From: VRUE01 sp963695835
Lineage (GTDB): Bacteria; Actinomycetota; Thermoleophilia; Solirubrobacterales; 70-9
Length of the DNA stretch: 64,000 nucleotides
Assembly (NCBI GenBank): GCA_963695835.1
Contig: CAVOHR010000003.1
Coordinates: forward strand, 62,001 to 126,000
Reading direction: 5' to 3'
Positions 50,401 to 58,464 of this stretch are shown here, in pieces. A program made the position numbers and the translations under genes. Numbering within the stretch: the stretch's first letter is position 1; each line of letters begins with the position of its first letter. The notes below the pieces were generated by a model, which saw only the letters and a program-made list of their open reading frames with translations, did no database searches and was not told the origin of the DNA.

Positions 50401-51500
50401 CTCAGCTGGCAAGGACGCTTGGGTACGAGGTGCCCGACGACCTTCAGCCGGACGTTCCCTTTCTGGAGTTGGGTCTTGACTCCCTCGCGGCGTTGGAAAT
50501 CCAAACCTGGCTTGAGGAGGAGACGGGCCTGGCCCTGCCGGCAACTCTTCTATCGGAGTATCCGACGCCTGAAGAGTTCACGGCGTATCTGCATCGCGAA
50601 CTAATGCCGGTGCTCGAAGGCAACCCAGACCGAAGCAGCCGAGGCGAGTCTGCAGCAACTGAGCGCTTCGCGGCCGATAACCAGGAGGCCTTCGCGATAG
50701 CCGCACTGTTCAAGCGCGCCCTTCAACTTGGCACGGTGAACCAGGGCATCGCTCTGCTGGAGTCGGCATCCGATCTGCGGCCGAAGTTCGAGGCTCCACT
50801 CGAGGCCGCACGATCGCCGACCCCTGTTTGGCTATCGCGGGGCAATGCCCCGACGTGCCTGGTCTGCATCCCCTCCTCCCTCGCTGGCGCTGGCCCGCAT
50901 CAGTATGCGAGATTCGCGAAGTCCTTCCGCGATGAGCGCGAGGTGGTGGTGTGTCAGCTGCCGGGATTTCTGGATGGCGAACAAACCCCCGCCTCACTCC
51001 CAGTCCTCCTTGAGTCGATGGCAACCGCTTTGCGGCCGGTCCTCGGCGACGGTGGGAGGTTCGTTCTCTTGGGCCATTCGACCGGCGGAATCCTGGCGCA
51101 CGCCCTGGGCGAATTGCTCGCGGTCGATGGAGCCGGACCAAGCGGAGTTGTCCTCATCGACTCCTATCGCACTTGGTCGTCAGAGCTCCTTCCTCAGATT
51201 CTTGACGAAATGGTGAAGCGTGATCAGGTGGCGGTGCGACTGACCGACACGCGTCTCACGGCCATGGCGAGCTACGGCCGACTGCTCAAGGCATACCGAG
51301 CCGAGGAGCTCGAGTGCCCGTCGCTGCTTGTAAAAGCTGGGTCCGCCATCGGCGATGGTGGAGTGGTCGGAGGGCCCACGTCAACGTGGATGCTGGCCTC
51401 GGAGGTCAGAGACGCTCGCGGCGATCACTTCACGATGATGGAGGATCACGCGGAGACGACGGCCGAGGCCGTAGCGGGGTGGGTCGCAAGTCTCGAGTGA
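47424..51500 (+). CDS. PKS terminal module: docking-KS4-AT4-ACP4-TE
   Basis: 1,358 aa, ATG 47424, 31 bases after the previous PKS stop. An N-terminal coiled-coil docking helix (LGAYLRKVTKDLRDTRGRL) fits the docking tail of the upstream protein. KS4 (33-460) is base-identical to KS1 and KS3. AT4 is different: GHSLGE near 677 and HAFHS near 782, the malonyl-CoA signature. There is no DH, ER or KR, so the last extension keeps its keto group. ACP4 has LGLDSLAALE (near 1016). A type I thioesterase ends the protein with GHSTGG (nucleophile near 1216) and GDHFTMM (His near 1333), releasing the chain. From AT4 onward codon use is plainer than in the repeated modules. Confidence 0.93.
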   Translation: MADQEQLGAYLRKVTKDLRDTRGRLHKLELRGREPIAIVGMSCRYPGAASPAELWQLVEAGADAISEFPGDRGWDLERLYDPDPESPGTSYSREGGFVEGAADFDAGFFGISPREALAMAPQQRLLLEGAWEALEDAGIDPTSLRGSAAGVFAGISSQDYAVASGRPPAELEGYLGTGVAGSVVSGRVAYTLGLEGPAVTVDTACSSSLAAIHLASQALRQGECSLALAGGVTVLASPAVFIEFARQRGLAPDGRCKSYAAAADGTGFSDGAGLLVLERLSDAQRNGHEVLAVIRGSAINQDGASNGLTAPNGPSQERVIRQALANAGLSPAEVDAVEGHGTGTVLGDPIEAQALLATYGQGRSEGPLYLGSIKSNIGHTQAAAGVAGVTKMVQAMRHGVLPRTLHVDEPSEHVDWSAGEIELLVEEVPWQPNGRPRRAGVSSFGVSGTNAHLILEEAPLPERVAKEGEGSPIPAAEIPAPAPSAGPVVFERLGEDVPVPWVLSAKSEQALREQARRLAAHLQEGAEVDPLDVGLSLTARPSLEHRAAVVGEDIEELARGLDALAAGEPAANVVLGRAAAPGKLAFLFPGQGSQCAGLGRGLYAASPVFRDALDDVFDQLDGYLPGTSSLRDVVWAESGSGDLLDQTQFAQAALFGLQLALSEFLISLGIEADFLIGHSLGELSAARVAGMLSAHDASALVAARGRLMQQLPPGGAMASIQASERDVLRSLMDTGGLIDRVSIAALNGSASVVVSGDEDAVSEVAELWSEQGRKTKRLRVSHAFHSRRMEPILEEFSEIAGTLNFSRPKIPIVSNVSGKEGSADEMCSPGYWARHAREPVRFADGVRWLRSQGASRFLELGVDGVLSAMVQDCVHGSQDKGRVRVLATSLLRGGRSESGAILRSLGELWVSGVEVDWSRLFESSGARRVDLPTYAFQRRRFWVSGKSGDGNSPLGSLPEREGPPSHSRQSLIESLRKTPGDERETAIITAIRAQLARTLGYEVPDDLQPDVPFLELGLDSLAALEIQTWLEEETGLALPATLLSEYPTPEEFTAYLHRELMPVLEGNPDRSSRGESAATERFAADNQEAFAIAALFKRALQLGTVNQGIALLESASDLRPKFEAPLEAARSPTPVWLSRGNAPTCLVCIPSSLAGAGPHQYARFAKSFRDEREVVVCQLPGFLDGEQTPASLPVLLESMATALRPVLGDGGRFVLLGHSTGGILAHALGELLAVDGAGPSGVVLIDSYRTWSSELLPQILDEMVKRDQVAVRLTDTRLTAMASYGRLLKAYRAEELECPSLLVKAGSAIGDGGVVGGPTSTWMLASEVRDARGDHFTMMEDHAETTAEAVAGWVASLE
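47523..48799. repeat. 1,277-bp KS repeat, third copy
   Basis: Identical to 29491-30767 and 40952-42228. It covers KS4 exactly, from EPIAIVGMS to the LILEEAP end, and stops where the post-KS linker begins. Confidence 0.9.
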
Positions 51501-51619
51501 CCCCGGCGCGCCCCGGCGATCGCGTTATTGAGCACAAGCGCTGGGGCTAGCAAGAAATTCGATGCCGACTTGGCCTTCCGCGAATTTCTGACTTTTGGAG
51601 TAACCGCAGAGCTCCATCT

Positions 51620-52906
51620 ATGCTCGCCGTCGTCATGGAGCAACAGGGAGATAGCATCCTTTTCAAGCCACTCCGTATCGGGGGCCTAGAGGTGGCCGGC
51701 CGAGTGTTCAAGGCTGCCACCACCGAGACCTGCGCTTCCGAGGAGGGGTTCGTCACCGACGACATCCTGTCGTTCTATGAGCCATTTGCTTACGCAGGAA
51801 CGCCCCTGGTCATTACGGGCAGCCTCTATGTGAACCTGCAGGGTAAGACCTTTCCACGCGCCGGAGGGATCGATGCTGACGACAAGATCCCTGGACTTCA
51901 GAGTCTCACGGATTCCGTCCATCGCTACGGTTCCAAGATCTTTGCCCAGCTAAACCACTGTGGCCGACAAGTTTTTCCGAAGGATGTCGGCCTGGAGTCA
52001 GCGGTTTCGGCTTCAGCGGTGCGCGAGAAGGTGATGGGAACCAAGCCCCGGCCGATGACGCGGGAAGAGATACGGGAGACGGTGAAGGACTTCGCCTCGG
52101 CCGCGGGAAGGGCTCAGGAGTCCGGCTTCGACGGTGTCGAGATCTTGGCTGGGGTGGGCTATCTACTCAGCGCTTTTCTGACCCCATACACGAATCGCCG
52201 AACTGACGAATACGGCGGCTCACTTTCAAATCGCATGCGGTTCTTGCTTGAGGTCCTTCGGGCCGTTCGAGAGAGAGTCGGGCCCGAGTTTCCGGTGATA
52301 GCCAAGCTCAACGGGACTGACGGGCTTCCATGGCGCGGCGGCCTGAAGACCCCTGAGCTGTTGAAGGTTGGGATCGCGCTGGAGTCAGAAGGGCTGGACG
52401 GGGTGGAGATAACCGCGTCGCACTATGAGACCGCAATGGTGGCCGGGCAGGGTCAGTTTGATGGCGTCTTCCGCGTGATGGTCGAGGAAGGCCGCATGAC
52501 GAGAGGGCTTCCCGGTTGGCGTAAGCGCATGCTATTGCTGTCGTCTCCGGTCTTTGAGCGGTTCGCCAAGCGTCTATGGCCACCGGAAGAGGGATTCCTT
52601 CTTCCCTACAGTCGTCAGTTCAAAGCTAAGCTCGAGATCCCAGTCATGTCGGTGGGGGGCTTTCAGACCGGGGAGGCGATGGAGGAGGCGCTCGCGACCC
52701 AGCAGTGTGACGCCGTTGCTGTGGGGCGAGCGATGGTCGCCGACCCACTCCTTTACAAGCACCTACGCGAGGACAGCTTTGGACCGGTGTGTGATTACTG
52801 CTCGGGCTGTGTCGCTAGGGTCGGACATTCCCCGGTTGCTTGCTATAACAGGGAATTGAAAGCGCAGCAGGCGGCCATGCTGACGGCGGAGGGACTGCCG
52901 AGCTAG
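51620..52906 (+). CDS. Old-Yellow-Enzyme-like NADH:flavin oxidoreductase
   Basis: 428 aa TIM-barrel flavoprotein. Seen: LFKPLRIGGLEVAGRVFKAA at the start, FAQLNHCGRQ, the active-site region YLLSAFLTPYTNRRTDEYGG SLSNR split over strands 5-6, and the FMN phosphate site VMSVGGFQTG with VAVGRAMVADP. The C-terminus adds CDYCSGCVARVG and a later C (VACYN), like the cluster-binding Cys of 2,4-dienoyl-CoA-reductase-type members, but the second domain of those enzymes is absent. ATG 51620 or 51635. Its place after the TE gene makes it a tailoring candidate, for example reducing the predicted C=C or the beta-keto unit's enone (inference). Confidence 0.88.
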   Translation: MLAVVMEQQGDSILFKPLRIGGLEVAGRVFKAATTETCASEEGFVTDDILSFYEPFAYAGTPLVITGSLYVNLQGKTFPRAGGIDADDKIPGLQSLTDSVHRYGSKIFAQLNHCGRQVFPKDVGLESAVSASAVREKVMGTKPRPMTREEIRETVKDFASAAGRAQESGFDGVEILAGVGYLLSAFLTPYTNRRTDEYGGSLSNRMRFLLEVLRAVRERVGPEFPVIAKLNGTDGLPWRGGLKTPELLKVGIALESEGLDGVEITASHYETAMVAGQGQFDGVFRVMVEEGRMTRGLPGWRKRMLLLSSPVFERFAKRLWPPEEGFLLPYSRQFKAKLEIPVMSVGGFQTGEAMEEALATQQCDAVAVGRAMVADPLLYKHLREDSFGPVCDYCSGCVARVGHSPVACYNRELKAQQAAMLTAEGLPS

Positions 52907-52916
52907 TAGTCCGGTT

Positions 52917-52950
52917 AACGGGTGCCTGGGAAGGCATGGGTGACCCGTTT
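52917..52950. terminator. Hairpin between convergent OYE and P450 genes
   Basis: Arms 52917-52923 and 52943-52949 (7 bp) enclose a smaller GCC/GGC stem. The T run is short. The position between convergent genes fits a shared terminator. Confidence 0.35.
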
Positions 52951-53026
52951 GTGGCTCATTGCGCCCAGGTCACGGCGATGTCACCGGCTCTGGCGTGATC
53001 GCGCGCCGGGGGCGACCGCGGCGACG

Positions 53027-54430
53027 CTAGGCCGAGGTCGGCACCGACTCGCGCGCGGCCGAACGCGACTCGAGCACGACCGGGGTGCCGTCCTTGGGTG
53101 AGAGCGTGATGTTGAAACTGCGGATCCGCTCCGGCCGCGGGCTCGCCTTACGCAATCGACAGCGACCGAGGACCTCACGCAGGACGATCCGCATCTCGAA
53201 CTCGGCGAAGGTGGCGCCGAGGCAGCGGCGGACGCCTCCGCCGAAAGGGATCCAAGCGTATGAGTCGGGCTTGCCCTCGAGGAAGCGCTCGGGGCGGAAG
53301 GCGAATGGCTCTGGGTAGAGGTCCTCGCGAGTGTGGGTGAGCCAGATCGCGGGGGTGACGTCGGTGCCGGCGGGCAGGTCGAGTCCCCCTGCTTGCAGCC
53401 GAGTGGCGAGGCGCCGGCCGGCCAGTGGGAGGACCGGACGCAAGCGCAGGCTCTCGGAGATTGCCGCCCGCAGGTATTTTTCCTCGCCGCTGGCAAGCTC
53501 ATCGCACAGGCGCTCAAGCACCTCGGGATGGCGAAGCAGTAGGTCGAAGGTCCAGGCGAGTCCGTCCGTGGTCGTCTCGTGGCCGGCGAGCAGTAGCGAA
53601 ACCAGCTGATCGCGCAGCTCCTGATCGTCCATTGTGCCGCCATCCTCGAACTCGGCAGTCATCAGCATGGCCAGAATGTCGTCGCGCTCGGCGAGGTCGG
53701 GCCGGGCGCGGTGATCGGCGATCTCGGCGAACATCAGCTCGTCAGCCCGGCGCAGCTGCCGCTCGAAGCGTGCCCATAGCCCGCGCTCGCTGAAGCGGCG
53801 CGTGGCCAGGGCCAGCCGCCCCAGCGTCGAAGTCGTTTCCTGTAGCAACGCCTCGATCTCCGCACGTAGCCGGTCCAGCCGTTGGCCCTCTTGGGCGCCG
53901 AAGAGCGCACGCAGGATCACCTCTAGCGTGATCGCCTGCATACGGGAATGAATCGGGAACGGAGTACCGAGTGGCCAGGAGTCGACGTCTCTGGCGACCG
54001 CAGTGCGCACCGTCTCCTCATAGGCGCGCATCCGCTCACCGTGGAACGGAGGCAGCATCAGCTTGCGGCGCGCCAGGTGCTCGGCACCGTCGAGCAGCAG
54101 CACCGAGCGCTGGCCGAGGATCGGCTCGAGAATGATGTTGCGGCCTGGGGGTAGCCCGTTAGTGGACTCCGTGTAGAGGGCCCGGATCGCCGCTGGCTCG
54201 GAGATCATCACCATCGGCTCCTCAAGGCCGAGGAAGCGGACGCTGAAGGCGTCGTCGTAGCGACGATGGCACTCACGCATGAAGGCCAGTGGCCGCAAGC
54301 TCCAGCGCAGCGTCTGCTGTAGTGGCGACCAGTTTGGTTCGGGGGGTAGTGTCATGCGCGGAGGGTGACGCGAGTCAGCGTCACCGTCGTAATTTACGGT
54401 GATTACGGGCATTGCCATAATTGCCGCCAT
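53027..54430 (-). CDS. Cytochrome P450
   Basis: About 467 aa. Seen: the oxygen-binding I-helix LLLAGHETTTDGLAW, the K-helix ESLRLRP (ExxR), PERFLEGKPDSYAWIPFGGG, and the heme loop FGGGVRRCLGATFA with the Cys ligand. The AGxET form with an N-terminal LPPEPNW is like CYP4/CYP110-type bacterial P450s that hydroxylate long chains. The start is uncertain: ATG 54430 has GAGG upstream, and ATG 54355 starts right at the proline-rich N-terminus. No membrane anchor is evident, so probably cytosolic. It is opposite in strand to the OYE gene and ends the cluster. No dedicated ferredoxin is present, which makes the stand-alone iron-sulfur gene upstream of interest. Confidence 0.9.
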   Translation of the reverse strand: MAAIMAMPVITVNYDGDADSRHPPRMTLPPEPNWSPLQQTLRWSLRPLAFMRECHRRYDDAFSVRFLGLEEPMVMISEPAAIRALYTESTNGLPPGRNIILEPILGQRSVLLLDGAEHLARRKLMLPPFHGERMRAYEETVRTAVARDVDSWPLGTPFPIHSRMQAITLEVILRALFGAQEGQRLDRLRAEIEALLQETTSTLGRLALATRRFSERGLWARFERQLRRADELMFAEIADHRARPDLAERDDILAMLMTAEFEDGGTMDDQELRDQLVSLLLAGHETTTDGLAWTFDLLLRHPEVLERLCDELASGEEKYLRAAISESLRLRPVLPLAGRRLATRLQAGGLDLPAGTDVTPAIWLTHTREDLYPEPFAFRPERFLEGKPDSYAWIPFGGGVRRCLGATFAEFEMRIVLREVLGRCRLRKASPRPERIRSFNITLSPKDGTPVVLESRSAARESVPTSA

Positions 54431-54442
54431 CGCCGACCTCAA

Positions 54443-55313
54443 GCTTTGTCCTTGCGTAAGGTGCGCGAGACTCTACGAGCGGAATGACGCTCGAGTAGCC
54501 GGCGTCACCGAAGTCCTGGATCGCAGCAGTTTCGCCCTGAGGCACTAGTTCGCTGGCGCGCCTCGCGCCCAGGGCCGTCTTCACTGGGGATCGCGCCCCC
54601 GCGGCTCCTGTGCTCAGCTTTGGCATCGACCAGCTTCTTCGTAAGCGCTGCCTCTGCTCGCGTTGCCGCTAGGGCCGGTTCGCCTACGTGTTGGGATCGA
54701 TTGGATCGAGATGTGCAGCGAGCTTTCCGCCTGTGCGACTCAGGGCCGGGACGGGAGGCAAATGCCCCACCCCGACCCCAGGGTCTCTTGTGTTTACCTA
54801 GCGGCTATTTGGCGGCGTCGAACGCTGCCTGCAGCTCCGCGCCGCCTTCGGGCGGCGTCCCGTCAAAGCCGGCCACGACAAACGCTATGTCGCTGTTCGG
54901 AAGCACCACTTCATTGGTTCCTGGCGGAGAGGGGGAGCCCCCGCAGTCGTTCACCAGCCGGTCCTCAGGACGGGGCGAATGGCAGCGATAACGGCCTGCA
55001 AAGCCAGAGGCAGAAATCTCGGAGCGCGACGCTAGGGAGCGCAGTGGCCGAGAGCCAAAGAATCTAAGATGGGAGCACGTCCCACCGTGGATGCCAAGGC
55101 CATCACGCTGAGGACAAAGGGAGGTTGTCTAGCTACAAGCGGCATGAAGAGAGCCGACGGGTAGTGGACCACCACCGCGATTTGACTGTGCTGCGGGGTG
55201 GCGCGAAGGGCCGTCCAGTCGTGTAGGTGGCATGAGGGAGCCGAGCGCAGTCAATCGTCGCAGGTGCCTGCACGACCCGCATACGTGGTCGGGGTGTTTG
55301 TTGAGGACATGAG
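54443..55313. other. 870-base region with no firm gene
   Basis: Plus-strand frames here look non-coding. On the minus strand a frame without an ATG runs from about 55128 to a stop at 54805-54807 and ends protein-like (SDIAFVVAGFDGTPPEGG, then AELQAAFDAAK), which could be the tail of a decayed gene. This marks the change from the cluster to the integration zone. Confidence 0.35.
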
Positions 55314-55583
55314 ATGGCAGTCGGCGTCAAATACGAGTTTCCCGCTGAGCTGATTGAGAGGGTCGCCGAACGCGCCGCAGAGCTGATCAGTCAGCAGACG
55401 CAGGCCGATGATGCCTGGCTAGACGTCGGCGAAGCGGCGGATTATCTTCGGTGCCCGACGTCGCGGATATATGCCCTGACCAGCGCAGGGAAGATTCCTC
55501 ACCATCACGATGGTGCCCGCTTGCTGTTTCGGCGAAGCGAGCTCGACGTATGGGTTGAGCGTGGTGGTGCTCGGCGATCCTAA
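55314..55583 (+). CDS. xis: Excisionase-like helix-turn-helix protein
   Basis: 89 aa. WLDVGEAADYLRCPTSRIYA, then LTSAGKIPHHHDGARLLFRR, then SELDVWV is the small winged MerR-type HTH of excisionase/DNA-binding domain proteins that read the first helix in AlpA and Xis relatives. The N-terminal 35 residues are a helical dimer-like region. ATG 55314 follows GAGGACATGAG. It ends about 120 bases before the 3' end of the convergent integrase gene, so it is probably the recombination directionality factor for that integrase. Confidence 0.75.
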   Translation: MAVGVKYEFPAELIERVAERAAELISQQTQADDAWLDVGEAADYLRCPTSRIYALTSAGKIPHHHDGARLLFRRSELDVWVERGGARRS

Positions 55584-55699
55584 AACCGGACTTTCATGTC
55601 GAAGCGGCTCGAGGCTGGGCCGGTTCCGTTGGCGAGCTGGTCCGCCCCCGATCCCAGCCATCAGATCGGGGGCGGCCCTCGCCTGTGTCGAGCCTCTTG

Positions 55700-56974
55700 T
55701 TATCCAGCGGCACCGACCAACTCGTGCTCGGCTTCCTCCGAGGCGGACGAGATGCGATCGACTCCGTCGTCGACCTCCGTGATCCAGGTCATGGATTCCT
55801 CCTCGGCTCCGCTAGCCCCTCCGCCCGGGCCTCGAGGCGGACCTTCGATCGCACCATCGAAGAAGTCGGCGCCGCCCACGCCGTCATCCATGAGATGGAC
55901 GTAGGTGCGGAGAGTGAAGGCAGGGTCTGCATGGCCGAGCCAGACCTGCACCTGCTTGATGTTCTTGCCGTCCTGGAACAGCAGCGATGCGCAGGTATGG
56001 CGGAACGCGTGGAAGCTGACCCACGGCATCCCGATCGCCTCCCTAGCAGGATTCAGCACGCGTCCGGCGATCTTGCCTCGGATCAACTCCGTCCCTACGC
56101 TGGACGGGAACACGGGCGATTTTGGCCCTCGATAGGTATCGCGTCGATGTGCCAAGAGCCGTGCTGCCATCCCTTTCGATAGCGGTATGTCGCGCCTGCC
56201 CGCGCCGCTCTTGAGCTTGCGACGCTTGCCTCGGTAGAACTGTTCGCGCACCTTGATATGGGGGTTCTCTCCAAACACCACGTTCTCCCAGGTCAGGCCA
56301 ATCGCCTCGGAGATACGGAGGCCGGTATGGGTCAGGAACTCGAAGAAGAGATGCCATTTGAAGGGGACGGCTGCGAGCAGAACCTTTAGCTCGGCGCGAG
56401 TCAAGGCCTTGGCATGCTCCTCGACGGGATCCTCCTCGCTTGGGGCCGATGGGATGCGGACGCCGCGGACAGGATTCGTGGCGATCAGCCCGTCCTCGAC
56501 GGCCGTTGCGAAAAGCGCCGAGAGCGCTGCCCGGAGCTTTTTAATGGCCGAGGTGCTTTTGCTTTCCCGACGCAGTGCGCCGAAAAGCTCCCGAACGTCG
56601 CTCGATTCGATCTCGCTGAGCTTCCAGGTCCGCCAGCGTGACAAGGCGTAAGCCTCGATCGGTCTCCGATACTCGGGCCGCGTCGTCTCGGAGAACCCCC
56701 GGCTCGTCAGGCCGGAGTAGCTCTCGATCCAGCTGGGGAAATACTCCTCAAATCGGATCTTCGACTTGGGCCGGCTATTGCCCGCCTCCGCACTCGCCTT
56801 CCTTTCGCACGCCTCCTTGAACGTCGCGCAGGTCTCCTTCTGCTGCCCGCCCCGGTGCCGCCAGAGCACGACGTAGGGGCATTTGCAGCGCCTCGGTTCC
56901 TTGCAGCCCCACCCGTGACGGCGGAAGATGCCGGGCGTGCTGGTCTTGGTCAGGGGCGACTTGTCTTTGGCCAT
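55700..56974 (-). CDS. int: Tyrosine-recombinase integrase
   Basis: 424 aa. The N-terminal arm is rich in Cys and Lys (WGCKEPRRCKCPYVVLWRHR), likely an arm-type DNA-binding domain. The core-binding SAM-like domain follows. The catalytic domain shows THTGLRISEAIGLTW (first Arg), SFHAFRHTCASLLF (HxxR), WLGHADPAFTLRTYVHL (His/Trp region and nucleophilic Tyr). The last 60 residues are acidic and variable. The gene points away from the attachment sites, with att at 57241 about 270 bases upstream of its start. Together with the excisionase-like gene this makes a complete site-specific integration module. Confidence 0.92.
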   Translation of the reverse strand: MAKDKSPLTKTSTPGIFRRHGWGCKEPRRCKCPYVVLWRHRGGQQKETCATFKEACERKASAEAGNSRPKSKIRFEEYFPSWIESYSGLTSRGFSETTRPEYRRPIEAYALSRWRTWKLSEIESSDVRELFGALRRESKSTSAIKKLRAALSALFATAVEDGLIATNPVRGVRIPSAPSEEDPVEEHAKALTRAELKVLLAAVPFKWHLFFEFLTHTGLRISEAIGLTWENVVFGENPHIKVREQFYRGKRRKLKSGAGRRDIPLSKGMAARLLAHRRDTYRGPKSPVFPSSVGTELIRGKIAGRVLNPAREAIGMPWVSFHAFRHTCASLLFQDGKNIKQVQVWLGHADPAFTLRTYVHLMDDGVGGADFFDGAIEGPPRGPGGGASGAEEESMTWITEVDDGVDRISSASEEAEHELVGAAG

Positions 56975-57030
56975 GATTGCCTCCTTGTTGAGGTTTCATG
57001 GCGCATTCACGGATGAGCGGCGATGGGCGC

Positions 57031-57074
57031 CACCCTCCGGTGTCCGGACCCCGCTGTCCGGACACCGGAGGGTG
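57031..57074. promoter_or_regulatory. Perfect 19-bp inverted repeat upstream of integrase
   Basis: Arms 57031-57049 and 57056-57074 pair perfectly around six bases. It lies 56 bases before the integrase start and reads into no T run, so an operator or recombinase arm site is as likely as a terminator. Confidence 0.5.
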
Positions 57075-57240
57075 CGAGGTTCTACAATCTTTTCTCCGGC
57101 GGCGGATCGTTGTCGGCATCAATTCGGTATCGAAAGCGCCACAACCAGCCGCAAACTGAGTGGACGCAGAACCTCTATAATTGGCTCTGTAGCGCCGAAT
57201 AAAAAGGCCCGCCGTAGACGGCCGCAAAGCTATTTCCAGT

Positions 57241-57285
57241 TTCTCAGTCCGGAAACCGGGGTTCGAATCCCCGTAGCGGTACTCG
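57241..57285 (+). repeat. Attachment site 1: tRNA 3'-end repeat
   Basis: 45 bases identical to 58205-58249. Read as a tRNA it contains an anticodon loop TTCTCAG (CTC, Glu), the 3' anticodon stem, a perfect T arm (CGGGG / CCCCG around TTCGAAT) and the 3' acceptor strand TAGCGGT. The 5' half of a tRNA is missing. This is the classic core of integrase attachment in a tRNA gene. Confidence 0.75.
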
Positions 57286-57401
57286 TCGCCATGCTCAGCA
57301 AATGTAGCTTCGCTAGGCGAGGTCGGCCTCTCTCATGTTCTTGGTACCCCAAAGGTATTGTCTATTCCTTTTGGGACCCGACGAGAGGGATTTGAGGATC
57401 A

Positions 57402-57626
57402 ATGCCGGCAACGCGATGGGAGTACTACGTCGAGAATTTCAACCTGACCGAACGTTGGAGTTCCCGGCGCCAAGCAGAGGAGATTCAGAAATTCATTGGC
57501 CGTCTCAACGCGATTGGCGCCGAAGGGTGGGAGCTGGTGACCCAGGCCGAGGTCACGATGAAGGGCGGAATAACCGGTGCAGCCAAGGGTGAGCTGACGA
57601 CCTGCTTTTTCAAGCGACAAGCCTAG
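57402..57626 (+). CDS. DUF4177-family protein
   Basis: 74 aa. The pattern WEYYVENFNL near the start and LNAIGAEGWELVTQAEV in the middle is that of DUF4177, small beta-rich proteins of unknown role. ATG 57402 has TTGAGG just upstream. It is the only plus-strand gene between the two perfect attachment repeats and faces the HicAB module. Confidence 0.75.
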   Translation: MPATRWEYYVENFNLTERWSSRRQAEEIQKFIGRLNAIGAEGWELVTQAEVTMKGGITGAAKGELTTCFFKRQA

Positions 57627-57641
57627 CTAGGTCAGCGAGGT

Positions 57642-57833
57642 CTAGCGGGGGTTTGGAGGGGCCGGGACCCCGAGCTGCACACAGATCGACTGTGTTAGTC
57701 CGGGGCCGATCTCCTTGTGCCGTGGTAGCGCCGAGACTTGCCTCTGCGGCCCGCGCCACTTCGCATGCTTCGAGCCGCCGATCTCGCGGCAGCCGTGGCT
57801 GCGCAGGTGGCGCTCAAGGTCGCGGCGCTTCAC
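57642..57833 (-). CDS. hicA: HicA-type toxin (mRNA interferase)
   Basis: 63 aa. MKRRDLERHLRSHGC and the active His in GGSKHAKW fit the small dsRBD-like HicA fold, a translation-independent mRNA interferase. It overlaps the upstream HicB gene by four bases, so toxin follows antitoxin in one message. The length is normal for the family. Confidence 0.85.
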   Translation of the reverse strand: MKRRDLERHLRSHGCREIGGSKHAKWRGPQRQVSALPRHKEIGPGLTQSICVQLGVPAPPNPR

Positions 57834-58066
57834 GCTGCGGCGACGAACCGCAGGTGCTCGTGGTCGGCCTGCGGGGTCTGTCCGGCAAGCTCCTCATCGG
57901 GGGTCAACACAGTGCGCAGGGCATCGAGTACGTTCTCCTTGGCCTCATCGCGCGTGCGGCCCTGGCTCATCGCCCCCGGAACCTCAAGGACGCGTGCGAC
58001 GATCCAGCCCTCCGCGTCGGGGCTATCGAATGAGATCGTGAGGTCGACGGATGCGGCCATGCCCAA
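57830..58066 (-). CDS. hicB: HicB-type antitoxin
   Basis: 78 aa. The partial RNase-H fold is visible as GWIVARVLEVPGAMSQGRTR followed by DEAKENVLDAL. There is no DNA-binding domain after it, so promoter control may depend on the complex. The start is TTG/GTG-like at 58066 or ATG 58060. It is upstream of and coupled to HicA, between the two attachment repeats. Confidence 0.85.
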   Translation of the reverse strand: MGMAASVDLTISFDSPDAEGWIVARVLEVPGAMSQGRTRDEAKENVLDALRTVLTPDEELAGQTPQADHEHLRFVAAA

Positions 58067-58101
58067 ACGGTAGCGCCTTTGGGCGCGGTTGCTGAAAAGC
58101 G

Positions 58102-58214
58102 TGTCCCGAAATATGTCCCCGACTCCACCGATCTAGATCGAACTCAACCGAGCTCCTTGGACGTAGCAAACCCAGATCGACCGCAAACGGCTTGCTAGAG
58201 CCAATTCTCAGTCC
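58102..58214. repeat. Degenerate flank repeat, copy 1
   Basis: About 110 bases similar to 62048-62157, sharing TGTCCCGAA, GTCCCCGACTCCACCGA, CTCCTTGGAC, GCAAACGGCTT and CTAGAGCCAATTCTCAG. This looks like the ends of two related integrated elements. Confidence 0.65.
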
Positions 58215-58249
58215 GGAAACCGGGGTTCGAATCCCCGTAGCGGTACTCG
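58205..58249 (+). repeat. Attachment site 2: tRNA 3'-end repeat
   Basis: Second copy of 57241-57285 (offset 964). A hairpin-plus-T terminator follows within 25 bases, as expected for the original 3' end of a tRNA gene displaced by integration. Confidence 0.75.
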
Positions 58250-58272
58250 CTGCAAGGGGCTCTAGAAAGCCA

Positions 58273-58297
58273 GAAACCTCGGTTTTGCCGGGGTTTT
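58273..58297 (+). terminator. Intrinsic terminator after attachment site 2
   Basis: AAACC-T-CGG pairs with CCG-G-GGTTT around a short loop, followed by a run of T. Confidence 0.55.
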
Positions 58298-58464
58298 TCT
58301 CGTTCTGTGGGGCAACAGTTCGGCAACAGGGTGTTGCCACCGCTGCAACTGGATGCTTGTCCGAAGGCGAGAGTTTTCCCCATCCTGAAGCGGTTCGCCG
58401 ATACCCCGTCGGCAACATCGGCAACAGTTTTAGGGCAACGGCTACGAGTCGCCGTCGTGTTGCC

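Noticed and set aside
54620..55067. Two overlapping plus-strand frames of 123 and 134 codons
   Set aside because: Pro/Arg/Ser-rich, mutually overlapping, no ribosome binding site, no recognisable motif.
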